DNA of 64,000 nt from Flavobacteriales bacterium. GTDB taxonomy: Bacteria > Bacteroidota > Bacteroidia > Flavobacteriales_F > PHOS-HE28. This document shows positions 27,312-35,629 of the stretch, piece after piece (position 1 is the first letter of the stretch; every line of letters starts with the position of its first letter). The position numbers were made by a program, and so were the translations under genes. The stretch lies in the NCBI GenBank assembly GCA_016699575.1, contig CP064979.1:4092001-4156000 (forward strand), in the 5' to 3' direction. The notes below the pieces were generated by a model, which was not told where the DNA came from, made no database searches, and saw nothing but the letters and a program-made list of their open reading frames with translations.

Positions 27312-28340
27312 TCACTCCAAACCCAAGCGCAGCTTCAAGTGCTGCTCCAACACGGCTCCCATGCTTGTGCATGTGGCCAATGCAGGAGCGCCGTGCAGTT
27401 CGGCCAGTTCACCCGCCAATTGCCTGACGTGGTCCGGTGGGCTGATCTCGTCCTCCCGCATCACGCGGAAAAGCTCATCCAGCTGGCCTTGGGAGAGCCG
27501 ATAGCGCTTGCGCAACAACGCCCGCTCCTCGTTGCCGTACTGATCGGTGCTCTCGCTGCCGATGTGCTGCTGCGCGAACTGCACGTAAGGAAGGTTCTCT
27601 TTGTAGAACTGTGGCAGGTAGATGCGATGGCGCCCCTCGTAGCACTGCTGGTCGAAGTCGATGCTGCGCAGGCGGTACTGCACCTGGTCGAAGTCCTGGA
27701 TGACGTCCACCACGAAGTTGTAGGCACGCATGTCGCCCAGCAGCCGGGCGAAACAACGCTCGTTGAACTTCACGAATTCCTTGCTGAGGCGCACCGGGTT
27801 GAGGTTGCCGCCATAGTGCTTGGGGTCGCGGATGAAATCATCGCCGGGCACGCCGATGATGTGCTCCTCCACCAGCGTATCGCCGTCCACGAGGTAATTG
27901 ATGCGGTTGGGACTGAGCAGGTGCTCCAGCTCCAGTCCGTAAACGCGGCTCGCGTCGGCCTTCTTGATGTAGTAGTAGTCGTGGTTGTCGTTGATCTGGT
28001 TGAGGATCTTGATGCGGAACGGTTGGCTATTGCCGTAAGCACAGAAATCAATGCTGGCCACCCGCAAATGGTCCACGCGCCGCCCATCGGCCACCACCAT
28101 CTGGTAGAGCTGCACCAAACGTTCATGGACGTCCTCCATTTCCGCCGGGCGCAACATCACGGTGGTCCACAAGGTCTCGCGGCCTTGCACATCGTGCTGG
28201 GCCATGAGGCCATCGTGCCGCAAAAGGTCCGCATAGGCCACCGGTGACTTGTCGGCGCGATCGATGGTGTGCAGGAAACCGGAAAGCCGCTTGCTGATCG
28301 GATAGATCGGCTTGCGTTGGTGGATATGGTTCAGCTCCAT
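27312..28340 (-). CDS. Conserved-looking cytoplasmic protein, unknown function
   Basis: 342 residues from the ATG at 28340 (an upstream start at 28352 adds four). No signal peptide or membrane helix. Charged and hydrophilic throughout; notable stretches are SIDFCAYGNSQPFRIKILN, NDNHDYYYIKKADASRVYGL, EHIIGVPGDDFI, AYNFVVDVIQDFDQVQYRLR and SIDFDQQCYEGRHRIYLPQF. The DFDQ and IDFDQQ runs suggest a metal- or nucleotide-binding site, but I do not recognise the family. Confidence 0.6.
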   Translation of the reverse strand: MELNHIHQRKPIYPISKRLSGFLHTIDRADKSPVAYADLLRHDGLMAQHDVQGRETLWTTVMLRPAEMEDVHERLVQLYQMVVADGRRVDHLRVASIDFCAYGNSQPFRIKILNQINDNHDYYYIKKADASRVYGLELEHLLSPNRINYLVDGDTLVEEHIIGVPGDDFIRDPKHYGGNLNPVRLSKEFVKFNERCFARLLGDMRAYNFVVDVIQDFDQVQYRLRSIDFDQQCYEGRHRIYLPQFYKENLPYVQFAQQHIGSESTDQYGNEERALLRKRYRLSQGQLDELFRVMREDEISPPDHVRQLAGELAELHGAPALATCTSMGAVLEQHLKLRLGLE

Positions 28341-28376
28341 ACGGCCGGTCAAAGATGACGATCGGCCCTTGCCGCC

Positions 28377-29099
28377 CTACTGGAGGACCACAACCCGTCG
28401 GCCAGCCGTCGTGATCATCGGTGAAGCTGACCGTAGGATGGCCCTGCCCAACAGATCGACCTGCGAAGCTGAAACGTTCCTTTGGCTGAGCGGTGCAACC
28501 TCAGCAACTGAAGTCGCGGTAGCTGGGCTGGTAACTATGCGTATGTCATCAATGGCCCATGCTCCAAGTCCACCGTCGTACGCTTGAAGGATGAGCTGGA
28601 AGAACCCGTAAGGACTGCCCTCCTCCGCCTGCACGACGCCAAGATCGGTCATGATGGTTTCCACCGTTGATTGTTGGGCAGGCACATCGCAGACCACCGT
28701 AGTCGGCATTGTGGTATTGGCACCAAAGCGCACATGAACACGGGATGGGCCATCCGGTGCGGCGGTGTGCCTGATGATGACACTGTCGATGCTGAGCCCT
28801 GAGAACGCTAGTCCGGACAACATCACCTGATGGGCAGGATCGAGCGTGCCAGGCCAGTTGTACGTGGCCACGGCGTTGTCCGCCACCGCCACCGGATGCG
28901 GGCAGGCATCCACACCAAGCCAACTGGGCGCAATGCCCATGAGCACCGCCGTGCCCCCGGTGGGCAGCGCACAAGCCGTGCATCCACTGTCGCAGTTGAG
29001 CACGGTTGCGCATGGCTGGTTGGGCCATGTGTAGTTCAATGTTTGCGCACTGGCTACCGAGCAAGACAAGGCGGCGCACATACTGAGGAAGCTATTCAT
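28377..29099 (-). CDS. Secreted protein, unknown function
   Basis: 240 residues. Signal peptide SMCAALSCSVASAQ. The rest is a beta-rich, Cys-containing domain (CATVLNCDSGCTACALPTGG near residues 30-50; GAWAIDDIRIV near 180), which resembles choice-of-anchor jelly-roll modules found in T9SS cargo. The final ~40 residues (VDLLGRAILRSASPMI) may be a short or degenerate sorting domain. The partner is unknown. Confidence 0.6.
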   Translation of the reverse strand: MNSFLSMCAALSCSVASAQTLNYTWPNQPCATVLNCDSGCTACALPTGGTAVLMGIAPSWLGVDACPHPVAVADNAVATYNWPGTLDPAHQVMLSGLAFSGLSIDSVIIRHTAAPDGPSRVHVRFGANTTMPTTVVCDVPAQQSTVETIMTDLGVVQAEEGSPYGFFQLILQAYDGGLGAWAIDDIRIVTSPATATSVAEVAPLSQRNVSASQVDLLGRAILRSASPMITTAGRRVVVLQ

Positions 29100-29194
29100 C
29101 GGTGAGGCTTGAGCGGGGGGCCTTGAACGCTCAGGGCGGCCAAGGGTTCCAACCGGGACCGAATCTCAAAGGACCCGACCGCCCAGCACCAGGG

Positions 29195-29743
29195 CTATTG
29201 TGCCAGCGGTCGTTGATCGATCAAACGATCCAACAACCGGTGGATGTCGCCCTCGGCCTGCAACAAACCACGTTGGGAATGGAGAAAGCCAAGCGCGTCC
29301 ATGCGGTCGGCCTGGGCGATCAGCGGATCGTAGAACCCGTCCACATTGAGCAGACCTATGGGCTTGGTATGCAGGCCGATCTGCCGCCACGTTAGCAGTT
29401 CGAACAATTCATCCAAGGTACCGAAGCCTCCTGGCAGGGCGATCACGGCATCGCTGAGCTCGTGCATGCGCATCTTCCGTTCGTGCATGTCCTTCACTAC
29501 GATGAGCTGCGAAACGCGGTCGTGCGCGAGTTCCTTTTCCACCATGAAACCCGGTATGACACCGATGACTTCACCGCCTGCAGCCAACGCGGCATCCGCC
29601 ACCAAACCCATGAGCCCCACGTGACCGCCACCGTACACCACGCCCATGCCCCGCTCGGCAATGGCGCGGCCTACCTGGGTTGCTGCTGCCTGAATGGACG
29701 ATGAATTGCCGAGACCGGCACCGCAGAAGACCGAAATGCGCAT
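29195..29743 (-). CDS. LOG family protein (TIGR00730 type)
   Basis: 182 residues from the ATG at 29743, preferred because TACTTTC lies just upstream and the protein then begins MRISVFCGAGLGNS as in the family. Signatures VVYGGGHVGLMGLVADAAL and IALPGGFGTLDELFELLTW are the LOG/lysine-decarboxylase-like motifs. Members release ribose-phosphate from cytokinin or other nucleoside monophosphates; in non-plant bacteria the true substrate is mostly unknown. Cytoplasmic. Confidence 0.92.
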   Translation of the reverse strand: MRISVFCGAGLGNSSSIQAAATQVGRAIAERGMGVVYGGGHVGLMGLVADAALAAGGEVIGVIPGFMVEKELAHDRVSQLIVVKDMHERKMRMHELSDAVIALPGGFGTLDELFELLTWRQIGLHTKPIGLLNVDGFYDPLIAQADRMDALGFLHSQRGLLQAEGDIHRLLDRLIDQRPLAQ

Positions 29744-29750
29744 GGGGGTG

Positions 29751-29757
29751 AAAGTAG
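29751..29757 (-). promoter_or_regulatory. TACTTTC promoter element of the LOG gene
   Basis: The motif reads 29757 to 29751 on the minus strand, 7 nt before the ATG at 29743, predicting a very short leader. Confidence 0.35.
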
Positions 29758-29766
29758 CAGTGGTGC

Positions 29767-30849
29767 CTATCGCAAACCACGGAGCACCTTGTGCATGACG
29801 CGCATGAGCCCGTTCTCCCGGCGATCGTCCCACAACTGCCAGAACATGATACCTCCGAGCTTTCTGTCCAACACATACCGCGACTTGTCGGCAACACTTA
29901 TCGCATCGTCATAAGTGGCGAACTGCCGCAGCTCGGCGTTGTACGCATACGCCGCCGAGCTTTCCTGTTCTCGCATCGTTCTCCAACCCTTCGGGCCGGT
30001 GAACGTTGTATCCACCGCGCTGCACGATATGGTGTGGCTGAAACGTCCGGGCTGGTACAATCCGTCGTTCTTGCCCGGTACGTCCTTGAAAACACGCGCG
30101 TAGAATGCCGCGCCGATGACCACCTTGCCCAAGGGCACGTGCAACGAATCCAGCAGCCGGACCGCGCGGTCGGCGCTGAGCGATTGCTGCCGGCTTGAAT
30201 ACAATGGTGTGTGATGCCCAGTCGTCGTGCTGTAGCCATGGACAAGGTCGTAGCTCATGATGTGCACCCGGTCCACCAGGGGCATGATGCTGTCCCATTC
30301 GAAACCCTTGAGCAGGCAATCATCCGTTCCACCGGCGGCGAAACTGATCTCGTAGCGATCGCCGAACGCCTTCCGCAGCTCACGCACGAGCAGGGTGAAG
30401 TTGCGTCGGTCGGCGTCGCTGAAAGCATGGCCCGGTGGTCCTTGCACGGCCGGGTATTCCCAATCGAGATCGATGCCATCGGTCCAGGTCCGCTTCAAGA
30501 GGGCCAACACATCCTTGGCGAACCGCGCACGGGCTTCGGGCTTTGCGAACGCTTGTGAACAGCTTTCACAACCACCCCATCCGCCCAGCGACACAAGCAC
30601 CTTCAGGTCCGGCTGGGTACGCTTCCGCCCAGTGAGTTCGCGCAGCACCTTCTCCTGCTTCTTGTCCATCCAGGCCAGCGTATCGCCGTTCAGGTGCTGG
30701 AAGCAGTGGATCAAATGCGTGAGCGAAGACAGGTCGCGGGCGGGCAAGTCCTTGCCGTCGCCGGCGTAGTAACCGATCAAGGCGGGCTGTTGCGCGAAGG
30801 TGATGTGACCAATGCCAAGGAAAAGAAGAACGAGCCACGATGGACGCAT
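29767..30849 (-). CDS. Glycoside hydrolase family 18 (chitinase-like), secreted
   Basis: 360 residues with a signal peptide (SWLVLLFLGIGHITFAQ). The GH18 barrel is clear: LIGYYAGDGKDLP, LKVLVSLGGWGGCESC, the catalytic motif DGIDLDWEYP with Asp127, Asp129 and Glu131, VHIMSYDLVHGYS, and KLGGIMFWQLWDD at the end. The catalytic glutamate is present, so endo-chitinase or N-acetylglucosaminidase activity on chitin or related glycans is expected. No carbohydrate-binding or T9SS domain is attached. TACCTTG (30861-30855) lies just upstream. Confidence 0.9.
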   Translation of the reverse strand: MRPSWLVLLFLGIGHITFAQQPALIGYYAGDGKDLPARDLSSLTHLIHCFQHLNGDTLAWMDKKQEKVLRELTGRKRTQPDLKVLVSLGGWGGCESCSQAFAKPEARARFAKDVLALLKRTWTDGIDLDWEYPAVQGPPGHAFSDADRRNFTLLVRELRKAFGDRYEISFAAGGTDDCLLKGFEWDSIMPLVDRVHIMSYDLVHGYSTTTGHHTPLYSSRQQSLSADRAVRLLDSLHVPLGKVVIGAAFYARVFKDVPGKNDGLYQPGRFSHTISCSAVDTTFTGPKGWRTMREQESSAAYAYNAELRQFATYDDAISVADKSRYVLDRKLGGIMFWQLWDDRRENGLMRVMHKVLRGLR

Positions 30850-30854
30850 GGCGG

Positions 30855-30861
30855 CAAGGTA
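30855..30861 (-). promoter_or_regulatory. TACCTTG promoter element of the GH18 gene
   Basis: Reads 30861 to 30855 on the minus strand, 5 nt before the ATG at 30849. Confidence 0.35.
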
Positions 30862-30877
30862 GCCGCACGCTCGAGGT

Positions 30878-31549
30878 TCAGAAGCGGCCTACCTTGATGG
30901 TGAAGGAGGTGTTGAACCCGCGCAGCGCATCCACCGGAGTGGCGGGCAGATCAATGTCGGAGGTGTACCGATATGAAGCTCCTATCCCGACACGGAGGAT
31001 ACGCACCAAGCTCAGTTCCAGTTCAACGCCGGGCTCCAGAAGGAAAAACGCTTGGCCTTGGTCGCGCCGATCGTCATAGTGCGTGGAATCGCCTACCTCC
31101 CAGTGGGTGGAGGTTTCGTAAGCGCAACCGCCAGCTCCGATCAAGATGGGCAGGGTGACATGCACAGGGCTCTTGTAAGCAATGACCGGTTCAAGTAACA
31201 GCCCGCCGTAGCCCATTCGGAACTGGCTGGTGCGTCGGACTTCTTCGCCGTTGTCTACCAGGTATGCGTCGTAGCCCTTGTTCGGCACATCGGTCACCAT
31301 TCCATAACCGCCGATGCCCAAGGTGAAACGGTGGTCAATGATCCAACCGGCCTTCAGACCTGTGAGCAAGGCGGGCTTGCCCATCACCTCAGTGAGGGCC
31401 ACTGCGGGTCCTCCCCAGCCACCATTGCGACGTTCAGAATTTGAACCGAAAAGCGTGCGTGGCTCAGCGGGGGCCTCTTGGGCCATGAGGGAGTTGGATA
31501 GTGTGGTGGAAATGGCGAAACCGATCGCCAGAACGTGTTTGATGTTCAT
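30878..31549 (-). CDS. Porin-like outer-membrane beta-barrel protein
   Basis: 223 residues. Signal peptide (AIGFAISTTLSNSLMAQ), then alternating amphipathic strands rich in Gly and aromatic residues (ALLTGLKAGWIIDHRFTLGI, GYGMVTDVP, GYGGLLLEPVIAY, LEPGVELELSLVRILRVGIG, YRYTSDID), ending FTIKVGRF with a C-terminal Phe. This fits a small outer-membrane barrel; no specific family is recognised. It is divergent from the arsR gene. Confidence 0.6.
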   Translation of the reverse strand: MNIKHVLAIGFAISTTLSNSLMAQEAPAEPRTLFGSNSERRNGGWGGPAVALTEVMGKPALLTGLKAGWIIDHRFTLGIGGYGMVTDVPNKGYDAYLVDNGEEVRRTSQFRMGYGGLLLEPVIAYKSPVHVTLPILIGAGGCAYETSTHWEVGDSTHYDDRRDQGQAFFLLEPGVELELSLVRILRVGIGASYRYTSDIDLPATPVDALRGFNTSFTIKVGRF

Positions 31550-31623
31550 CGTTGTCGTGTTGTACCCGGAAGACAGGAGTCACCCGGTTTACCCCTACCC
31601 AACAAGAAAAATCTTCGGCGCAT

Positions 31624-31654
31624 TTGTATTTAACCGATTGGTTTAATACGTTTG
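31624..31654 (+). promoter_or_regulatory. Promoter and candidate ArsR operator of the START-domain gene cluster
   Basis: TTG (31624-31626), 20 nt, TACGTTTG (31647-31654): an exact Bacteroidota promoter. Its spacer contains a near-palindrome at 31628-31647 centred on AACC-GATT-GGTT, with 16 of 20 positions symmetric. Binding of the dimeric repressor encoded 17 nt downstream would cover the promoter. Autoregulation is inferred. Confidence 0.65.
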
Positions 31655-31670
31655 TCCCGTCAACGACGCC

Positions 31671-32048
31671 ATGGACCGCCTCTCGCTCACCTTCTCCGCA
31701 CTGGCCGACCCCACACGCAGGGCCATCCTGGCGCGGCTTTCCAGCGGCCCGGCCTCGGTGAACGACCTCGCCGCACCCTTCAGCATGAGCCTGCCTGCGG
31801 TGAGCAAGCACCTGAAAGTGCTGGAGCGCGCGCAGTTGATCGCCCGGGGGAAGGAGGCGCAATGGCGGCCGTGCGAGATCAAGGCCGCTCCGTTGAAAGA
31901 GGCCACCGACTGGATGGAGCAGTACCGCCAGTTCTGGGAAGAGCGCTTCGATCGGCTGGATGAATATCTGAAGGAACTGCAAGCGCTGGAGAAACCGGCA
32001 CCAGTGAAAGCGGCACCCAAACGGAAGAAGAATGGAGGCAACAAGTAA
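31671..32048 (+). CDS. ArsR-family transcriptional regulator
   Basis: 125 residues, wHTH ArsR type: FSALADPTRRAILARLSSG, then the recognition region MSLPAVSKHLKVLERAQLIA. No Cys pair of metal-sensing ArsR members is present, so it belongs to the non-metal subgroup usually found next to AHSA1 genes. The C-terminus is Lys-rich (PKRKKNGGNK). It overlaps the first AHSA1 gene by 17 bp. It probably represses this cluster from the operator at 31628-31647; the signal is unknown. Confidence 0.92.
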   Translation: MDRLSLTFSALADPTRRAILARLSSGPASVNDLAAPFSMSLPAVSKHLKVLERAQLIARGKEAQWRPCEIKAAPLKEATDWMEQYRQFWEERFDRLDEYLKELQALEKPAPVKAAPKRKKNGGNK

Positions 32049-32517
32049 GCTGGTGGGCGACCGCGAGATCGTGATCACGCGCACGGTGAAGGCTCCGCGT
32101 GCGCTGGTGTGGAGAGTCTGCACGCAGCCCGAGCACATCGACCGCTGGTGGGGACCCAACGGGTTCACCAACAAGACCCTCGCCCATGACCTGCGCGTAG
32201 GCGGCCAATGGAAGTACACGATGACTGCGGCCGATGGAACCGTCTTCCCGAACCTGATCACCTACACGGAAGTCACGCCCATCGATCGCCTCGCATACGA
32301 CCACGGCGACTGGGAGAATCCGAAGATGTTCTTGGGCTCGCTCACCTTCACGGATACTGAGGAAGGAACATTGATCATCCTGCACACCATCTTCCCAACG
32401 AAGGAAGCACGCGACTTCGTGATCGAGAAGCACGGCGCCATCGAAGGCGGGAAGCAAACGCTGGCCCGCTTGGACGAATATGTACGGGCGCATCATGATG
32501 CGCCCCAACCACTTTGA
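32032..32517 (+). CDS. AHSA1/SRPBCC-domain protein
   Basis: 161 residues covering one START-like fold: IVITRTVKAPRALVWRVCTQ, HIDRWWGPNGFTN, DLRVGGQWKYTM, and a long C-terminal helix. The family (Hsp90 ATPase activator homologue 1-like) has a hydrophobic cavity for ligands; bacterial roles are mostly unknown. It overlaps arsR, the classic ArsR-AHSA1 pair. Its last codons encode a 20-nt palindrome (32486-32505). Confidence 0.9.
   Translation: MEATSKLVGDREIVITRTVKAPRALVWRVCTQPEHIDRWWGPNGFTNKTLAHDLRVGGQWKYTMTAADGTVFPNLITYTEVTPIDRLAYDHGDWENPKMFLGSLTFTDTEEGTLIILHTIFPTKEARDFVIEKHGAIEGGKQTLARLDEYVRAHHDAPQPL
32486..32505. repeat. Palindrome GGGCGCATCATGATGCGCCC
   Basis: A perfect 20-nt palindrome inside the 3' end of the preceding gene. 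The sequence around it is shared with 40284-40303, with paired A/G and T/C changes that keep the symmetry. Confidence 0.8.
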
Positions 32518-32520
32518 TCA

Positions 32521-33021
32521 ATGACCCAGCCAACCCTCTTCAACTTCATCGTCTCGAAAGACGATCGCACCGTCACCATTGAGCGGTCCTTCGAAGCACC
32601 AAGAGACCTCGTATGGGATGCCTTCACCAAGGCCGAGATCCTGGATCGGTGGTGGGCGCCCAAGCCATTTGCTTCAAGAACAAAGCACATGACCTTCAAG
32701 GTCGGAGGCAGCAGGTTCTATGTGATGGTGGGCCCGGATGGCCAAGAAGCCGGCTGGCAAGTGCAGCAGTACACCTCGATCACGCCGAAGAGCAATTTCA
32801 AGTACTTGAGCGCATTCGCGGACAAGGATGAGAACCTGCAGTTGCCAGGCTCCAACTGGGACCTGAACTTCAGTGCAGAGAATGGCAGAACGATCGTAAG
32901 CATCGTTATCCACAACGATTCGCTCGAGCGCATGGAACGAATGATCGAAATGGGCTTCAAGGAGGGCTTCAGCATGGGATTGGACCAGTTGGAGGAAGTG
33001 CTGTCCTCTTACAACAATTGA
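32521..33021 (+). CDS. AHSA1/SRPBCC-domain protein
   Basis: 166 residues. START-like fold: VTIERSFEAPRDLVWDAFTK, ILDRWWAPKPFASRTKHMTF, YVMVGPDGQEAGWQVQQYT, and a C-terminal MGFKEGFSMGLDQLEEVL. It closely resembles the product of 33692-34192, which has the same MGFKEGF-MGLDQL ending, so the two are recent paralogues. Three bases separate it from the gene before. Confidence 0.9.
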   Translation: MTQPTLFNFIVSKDDRTVTIERSFEAPRDLVWDAFTKAEILDRWWAPKPFASRTKHMTFKVGGSRFYVMVGPDGQEAGWQVQQYTSITPKSNFKYLSAFADKDENLQLPGSNWDLNFSAENGRTIVSIVIHNDSLERMERMIEMGFKEGFSMGLDQLEEVLSSYNN

Positions 33022-33057
33022 ACAACAACATCGAACCCATCAACAGCGCCCCGCACC

Positions 33058-33600
33058 ATGCTCATCAAGATCCTCATTGGCCTTGCCGTCGTCGTCATCG
33101 TCATCATTGTCGTCTCACGCTTCCAACCGAATACCTACACCGTGGCACGCACAGGCACCATAGCCGCACCTCCTTCTATGGTGTACGCGCAGATCATCGA
33201 CTTCCACAACTGGGTGAAATTCGATCCGTGCATCGAACAGGACAGCAGTGCGGCTTTCACCTACGAGGGCCCGGCGAGCGGCGTAGGGGCAAAATACACC
33301 TGGGAGAGCAAGACGATCGGTACCGGAAGCATGACGATCGCGGAGGTTAAGCCCAATGAGGAAGTGATCATGGACCAGCACACGCTCACACCCATGGAAA
33401 GCAAGTCGAAGACCGCTTTCAAGATCGCTCCTGATGGAAATGGCACGAAGCTCACGTGGAGCATGACCGGCGAGCACAATTTCTTCAGCAAGATCATGTG
33501 CTTGTTCACCAGCATGGACAAAATGATCGGCGGTCAATACGAGAAAGGCTTCGAGCGCATGAACAAGGCGTTCGCGGACCTGAGCGTGCGGAAGCCCTAG
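33058..33600 (+). CDS. SRPBCC (polyketide cyclase-like) protein with N-terminal membrane helix
   Basis: 180 residues. A membrane helix (IGLAVVVIVIIVVS, residues about 5-20) is followed by a SRPBCC domain: IAAPPSMVYAQIIDFHNWVK, GVGAKYTWESKTIGTGSMTI, KLTWSMTGEHNFFSKIMCLF, MDKMIGGQYEKGFERM. The product of 40708-41238 has the same plan. Unlike the AHSA1 members it would be membrane-tethered. Confidence 0.88.
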   Translation: MLIKILIGLAVVVIVIIVVSRFQPNTYTVARTGTIAAPPSMVYAQIIDFHNWVKFDPCIEQDSSAAFTYEGPASGVGAKYTWESKTIGTGSMTIAEVKPNEEVIMDQHTLTPMESKSKTAFKIAPDGNGTKLTWSMTGEHNFFSKIMCLFTSMDKMIGGQYEKGFERMNKAFADLSVRKP

Positions 33601-33691
33601 CTACTGGAGAGCGCACGACTTCAAGCGACCGAAAGCGCCATGGACATCCCTCACTGAACGACCCTTGAAATCCATTCAACAACTCAACCCC

Positions 33692-34192
33692 ATGATCAAG
33701 TCAGCCATCTTCAACTTCGACGTGCAGAAGGAAGCATGTGCGATCACCGTGGAACGCTCCTTCAACGCACCGCTGGATCCCGTGTGGGCCGCGTGGACCC
33801 AGGCCGACATCCTCTGCAAGTGGTGGGCGCCGAAGCCCTACGAGTGCGTGATCAAGTCGCTCGACTTCCGCGAGGGTGGCCGCTGGCTCTACTACATGCA
33901 GGGCCCGCAAGGCGACCGGCATTGGTGCTTCTTCGACTATGAAACCATCCGACCGAAGTCGTTCTATTCCGGCAGCGATGCCTTCTGCGATGAGAACGGC
34001 GTGGCAAGCAACACGAAGCCGAAAGTGAGTTGGGTAGCGAACTTCAACCAAGAGGGTGAACGCACCGTGGTGAAAGTCGTCCTCCACTTCGGAACGCCGG
34101 AAGAGCTTGAGCAGATCGTGTCGATGGGCTTCAAGGAGGGCTTCACGATGGGTCTTGATCAGCTGGATGAACTGCTTTCGTCGGGCAAGTGA
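33692..34192 (+). CDS. AHSA1/SRPBCC-domain protein
   Basis: 166 residues from the ATG at 33692; an earlier TTG at 33665 is less likely. ITVERSFNAPLDPVWAAWTQ, CKWWAPKPYECVIKSLDF, GGRWLYYMQGPQ and MGFKEGFTMGLDQLDELL define the fold and link it to the gene at 32521. The start codon follows AACTCAACCCC, a context repeated at several starts of this cluster. Confidence 0.9.
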   Translation: MIKSAIFNFDVQKEACAITVERSFNAPLDPVWAAWTQADILCKWWAPKPYECVIKSLDFREGGRWLYYMQGPQGDRHWCFFDYETIRPKSFYSGSDAFCDENGVASNTKPKVSWVANFNQEGERTVVKVVLHFGTPEELEQIVSMGFKEGFTMGLDQLDELLSSGK

Positions 34193-34206
34193 ACAACACG
34201 GAGCAC

Positions 34207-34602
34207 ATGGACCAGGGCCCCTTCTATCACGGCACAAAAGCCGAGCTACAGCCGGGCGATGTTCTCGCACCAGGCTACAGTTCCAACTATGGTCAGCGCA
34301 AGAAGGCGAACCACGTGTACTTCAGCGCGACGATGGATGCCGCGATCTGGGGCGCGGAACTCGCCGCCGGTGATGGGCGCGGAAGGATCTACATCGTGGA
34401 ACCAATGGGTACCTACGAGGACGATCCGAACCTGACGGACAAGAAGTTCCCCGGAAATCCCACCAGGTCGTACCGCACCAAGGAAGCCTTAAGCGTGGTG
34501 GGTGAAGTGAAGGAGTGGACCGGTCACGCGCCGGAAGTGCTCCAAGCCATGAAAGACAACATTGAACGCCTGCGACAGCAAGGCATCGAAGCGATCGACT
34601 AA
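34207..34602 (+). CDS. arr: NAD(+)-rifampin ADP-ribosyltransferase
   Basis: 131 residues from the ATG at 34207; a GTG at 34189 overlapping the previous stop would add six. The whole protein follows the Arr pattern: GPFYHGTKAEL, HVYFSATMDAAIWGAELAAG, GRIYIVEPMGTYEDDPNLTD, KKFPGNPTRSYRTKEALSVV, and a final helix. Arr modifies rifamycins by ADP-ribosylation and so can give resistance. Embedding in a cluster of START proteins under an ArsR regulator suggests a wider stress or xenobiotic role, which is inference. Confidence 0.93.
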   Translation: MDQGPFYHGTKAELQPGDVLAPGYSSNYGQRKKANHVYFSATMDAAIWGAELAAGDGRGRIYIVEPMGTYEDDPNLTDKKFPGNPTRSYRTKEALSVVGEVKEWTGHAPEVLQAMKDNIERLRQQGIEAID

Positions 34603-34636
34603 GACCGGAAAGACGCGCAATTCAACGACATCAACT

Positions 34637-34657
34637 CGACAGGCTAGAAGCCTGTCG
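34637..34657. repeat. Inverted repeat CGACAGGC-TAGAA-GCCTGTCG
   Basis: Perfect 8-bp arms with a 5-nt loop in the 75-nt gap between arr and the next SRPBCC gene. Confidence 0.65.
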
Positions 34658-34677
34658 GACCCCAACAACCCGACCCA

Positions 34678-35118
34678 ATGAGTACCCTCACCCGCATCAC
34701 CGTCTCTGCACACATCAACAAGCCAGTGGCCGACGTATGGAACTACTGGTCCGATCCCAAGCACATCACGCAATGGTGCGCCGCCAGCGATGACTGGCAC
34801 TGCCCCAAAGCCACCAATGACCTAAAGACCGGTGGCAAGTTCTCCAGCACTATGGCGGCGCGCGACGGTAGCTTCAGCTTCGACTTCGAAGGCGTGTACG
34901 ATGATGTGCAAGATCCCGGCTCAAGGCCGGGACAAGCACGCATCGCCTACACCATGGGCGACGGCCGCACCTGCGAGATCCTCTTCACTTCCGAGAACGG
35001 CGGCACCCGCGTGGTGGAGTCGTTCGACGTCGAGACGCAGAACCCGGTGGAGATGCAGCGCACCGGCTGGCAGGCCATCCTAGACCGCTTCAAGGCGCAC
35101 GCTGAAGCACAGGGGTAA
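34678..35118 (+). CDS. AHSA1/SRPBCC-domain protein with repeat-encoded insert
   Basis: 146 residues. ITVSAHINKPVADVWNYWSD, HITQWCAASDDWHCPKATND, LKTGGKFSSTMAARDGSFSF and the ending VEMQRTGWQAILDRFKAH are typical of a YndB-like AHSA1 subgroup. Residues around 81-90 (DPGSRPGQAR) look like an insert between two beta strands and are encoded by the repeat CCCGGCTCAAGGCCGGGA (34915-34932), which also occurs in the gene at 36526. Confidence 0.88.
   Translation: MSTLTRITVSAHINKPVADVWNYWSDPKHITQWCAASDDWHCPKATNDLKTGGKFSSTMAARDGSFSFDFEGVYDDVQDPGSRPGQARIAYTMGDGRTCEILFTSENGGTRVVESFDVETQNPVEMQRTGWQAILDRFKAHAEAQG
34915..34932. repeat. Intragenic palindromic repeat CCCGGCTCAAGGCCGGGA, copy 1
   Basis: Identical over 18 nt to 36566-36583. 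The arms CCCGGC/GCCGGG can pair. Here it is read as GAT CCC GGC TCA AGG CCG GGA. Confidence 0.75.
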
Positions 35119-35146
35119 GTCAGTGGCATTCGCAACACACGATACC

Positions 35147-35623
35147 ATGAGCAAAGTGAACGTCGCGCCGCACGGCGAACGTGCCATTCTGATCACGCGA
35201 AGATTCAATGCCCCGCGCAAGCTGGTCTTTGATGCCATGAGCAAGCCGGACATGGTGAAGCACTGGCTGCACGGTCCTCCGGGCTGGACGATGTCGACGT
35301 GCGCGATGGACCAACGTGCTGGTGGCAGTTATCGCTGGGCTTGGACCAACGCCGATGGCCGCGAGATGGGCATGGGTGGACAGATCATCGAGCTATCGCC
35401 GCCTGAGCGCATGGTGACCACCGAGAAATTCGATGATGCCTGGTACGAGGGCGAAGCCACGAATACGTTGACCCTGACCGAAGAGAACGGCGTCACGTTA
35501 ATGTCCCTCATCGTCGAATACGAGTCGACCAAGGCGCGGGATGGCGTGCTGGCCGGACCAATGTCAACCGGCTTGGATGCGAGCTACGATCACCTGGACA
35601 ATTACCTCGCTTCGCAACGCTGA
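35147..35623 (+). CDS. AHSA1/SRPBCC-domain protein
   Basis: 158 residues from the ATG at 35147; a GTG at 35123 is possible. AILITRRFNAPRKLVFDAMS, MVKHWLHGPPGWTMSTCAMD, GGSYRWAWTNADGREMGMGG, ATNTLTLTEENGVTLMSL and the ending GLDASYDHLDNYL place it in the AHSA1 family, nearer to the members annotated as Hsp90 activator-like. No membrane or export signal. Confidence 0.9.
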   Translation: MSKVNVAPHGERAILITRRFNAPRKLVFDAMSKPDMVKHWLHGPPGWTMSTCAMDQRAGGSYRWAWTNADGREMGMGGQIIELSPPERMVTTEKFDDAWYEGEATNTLTLTEENGVTLMSLIVEYESTKARDGVLAGPMSTGLDASYDHLDNYLASQR

Positions 35624-35629
35624 CCGACG

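Noticed and set aside
31550..31670. Riboswitch or attenuator before the arsR gene
   Set aside because: The space is explained by promoter and palindrome; the leader after the likely start is only about 10-15 nt.
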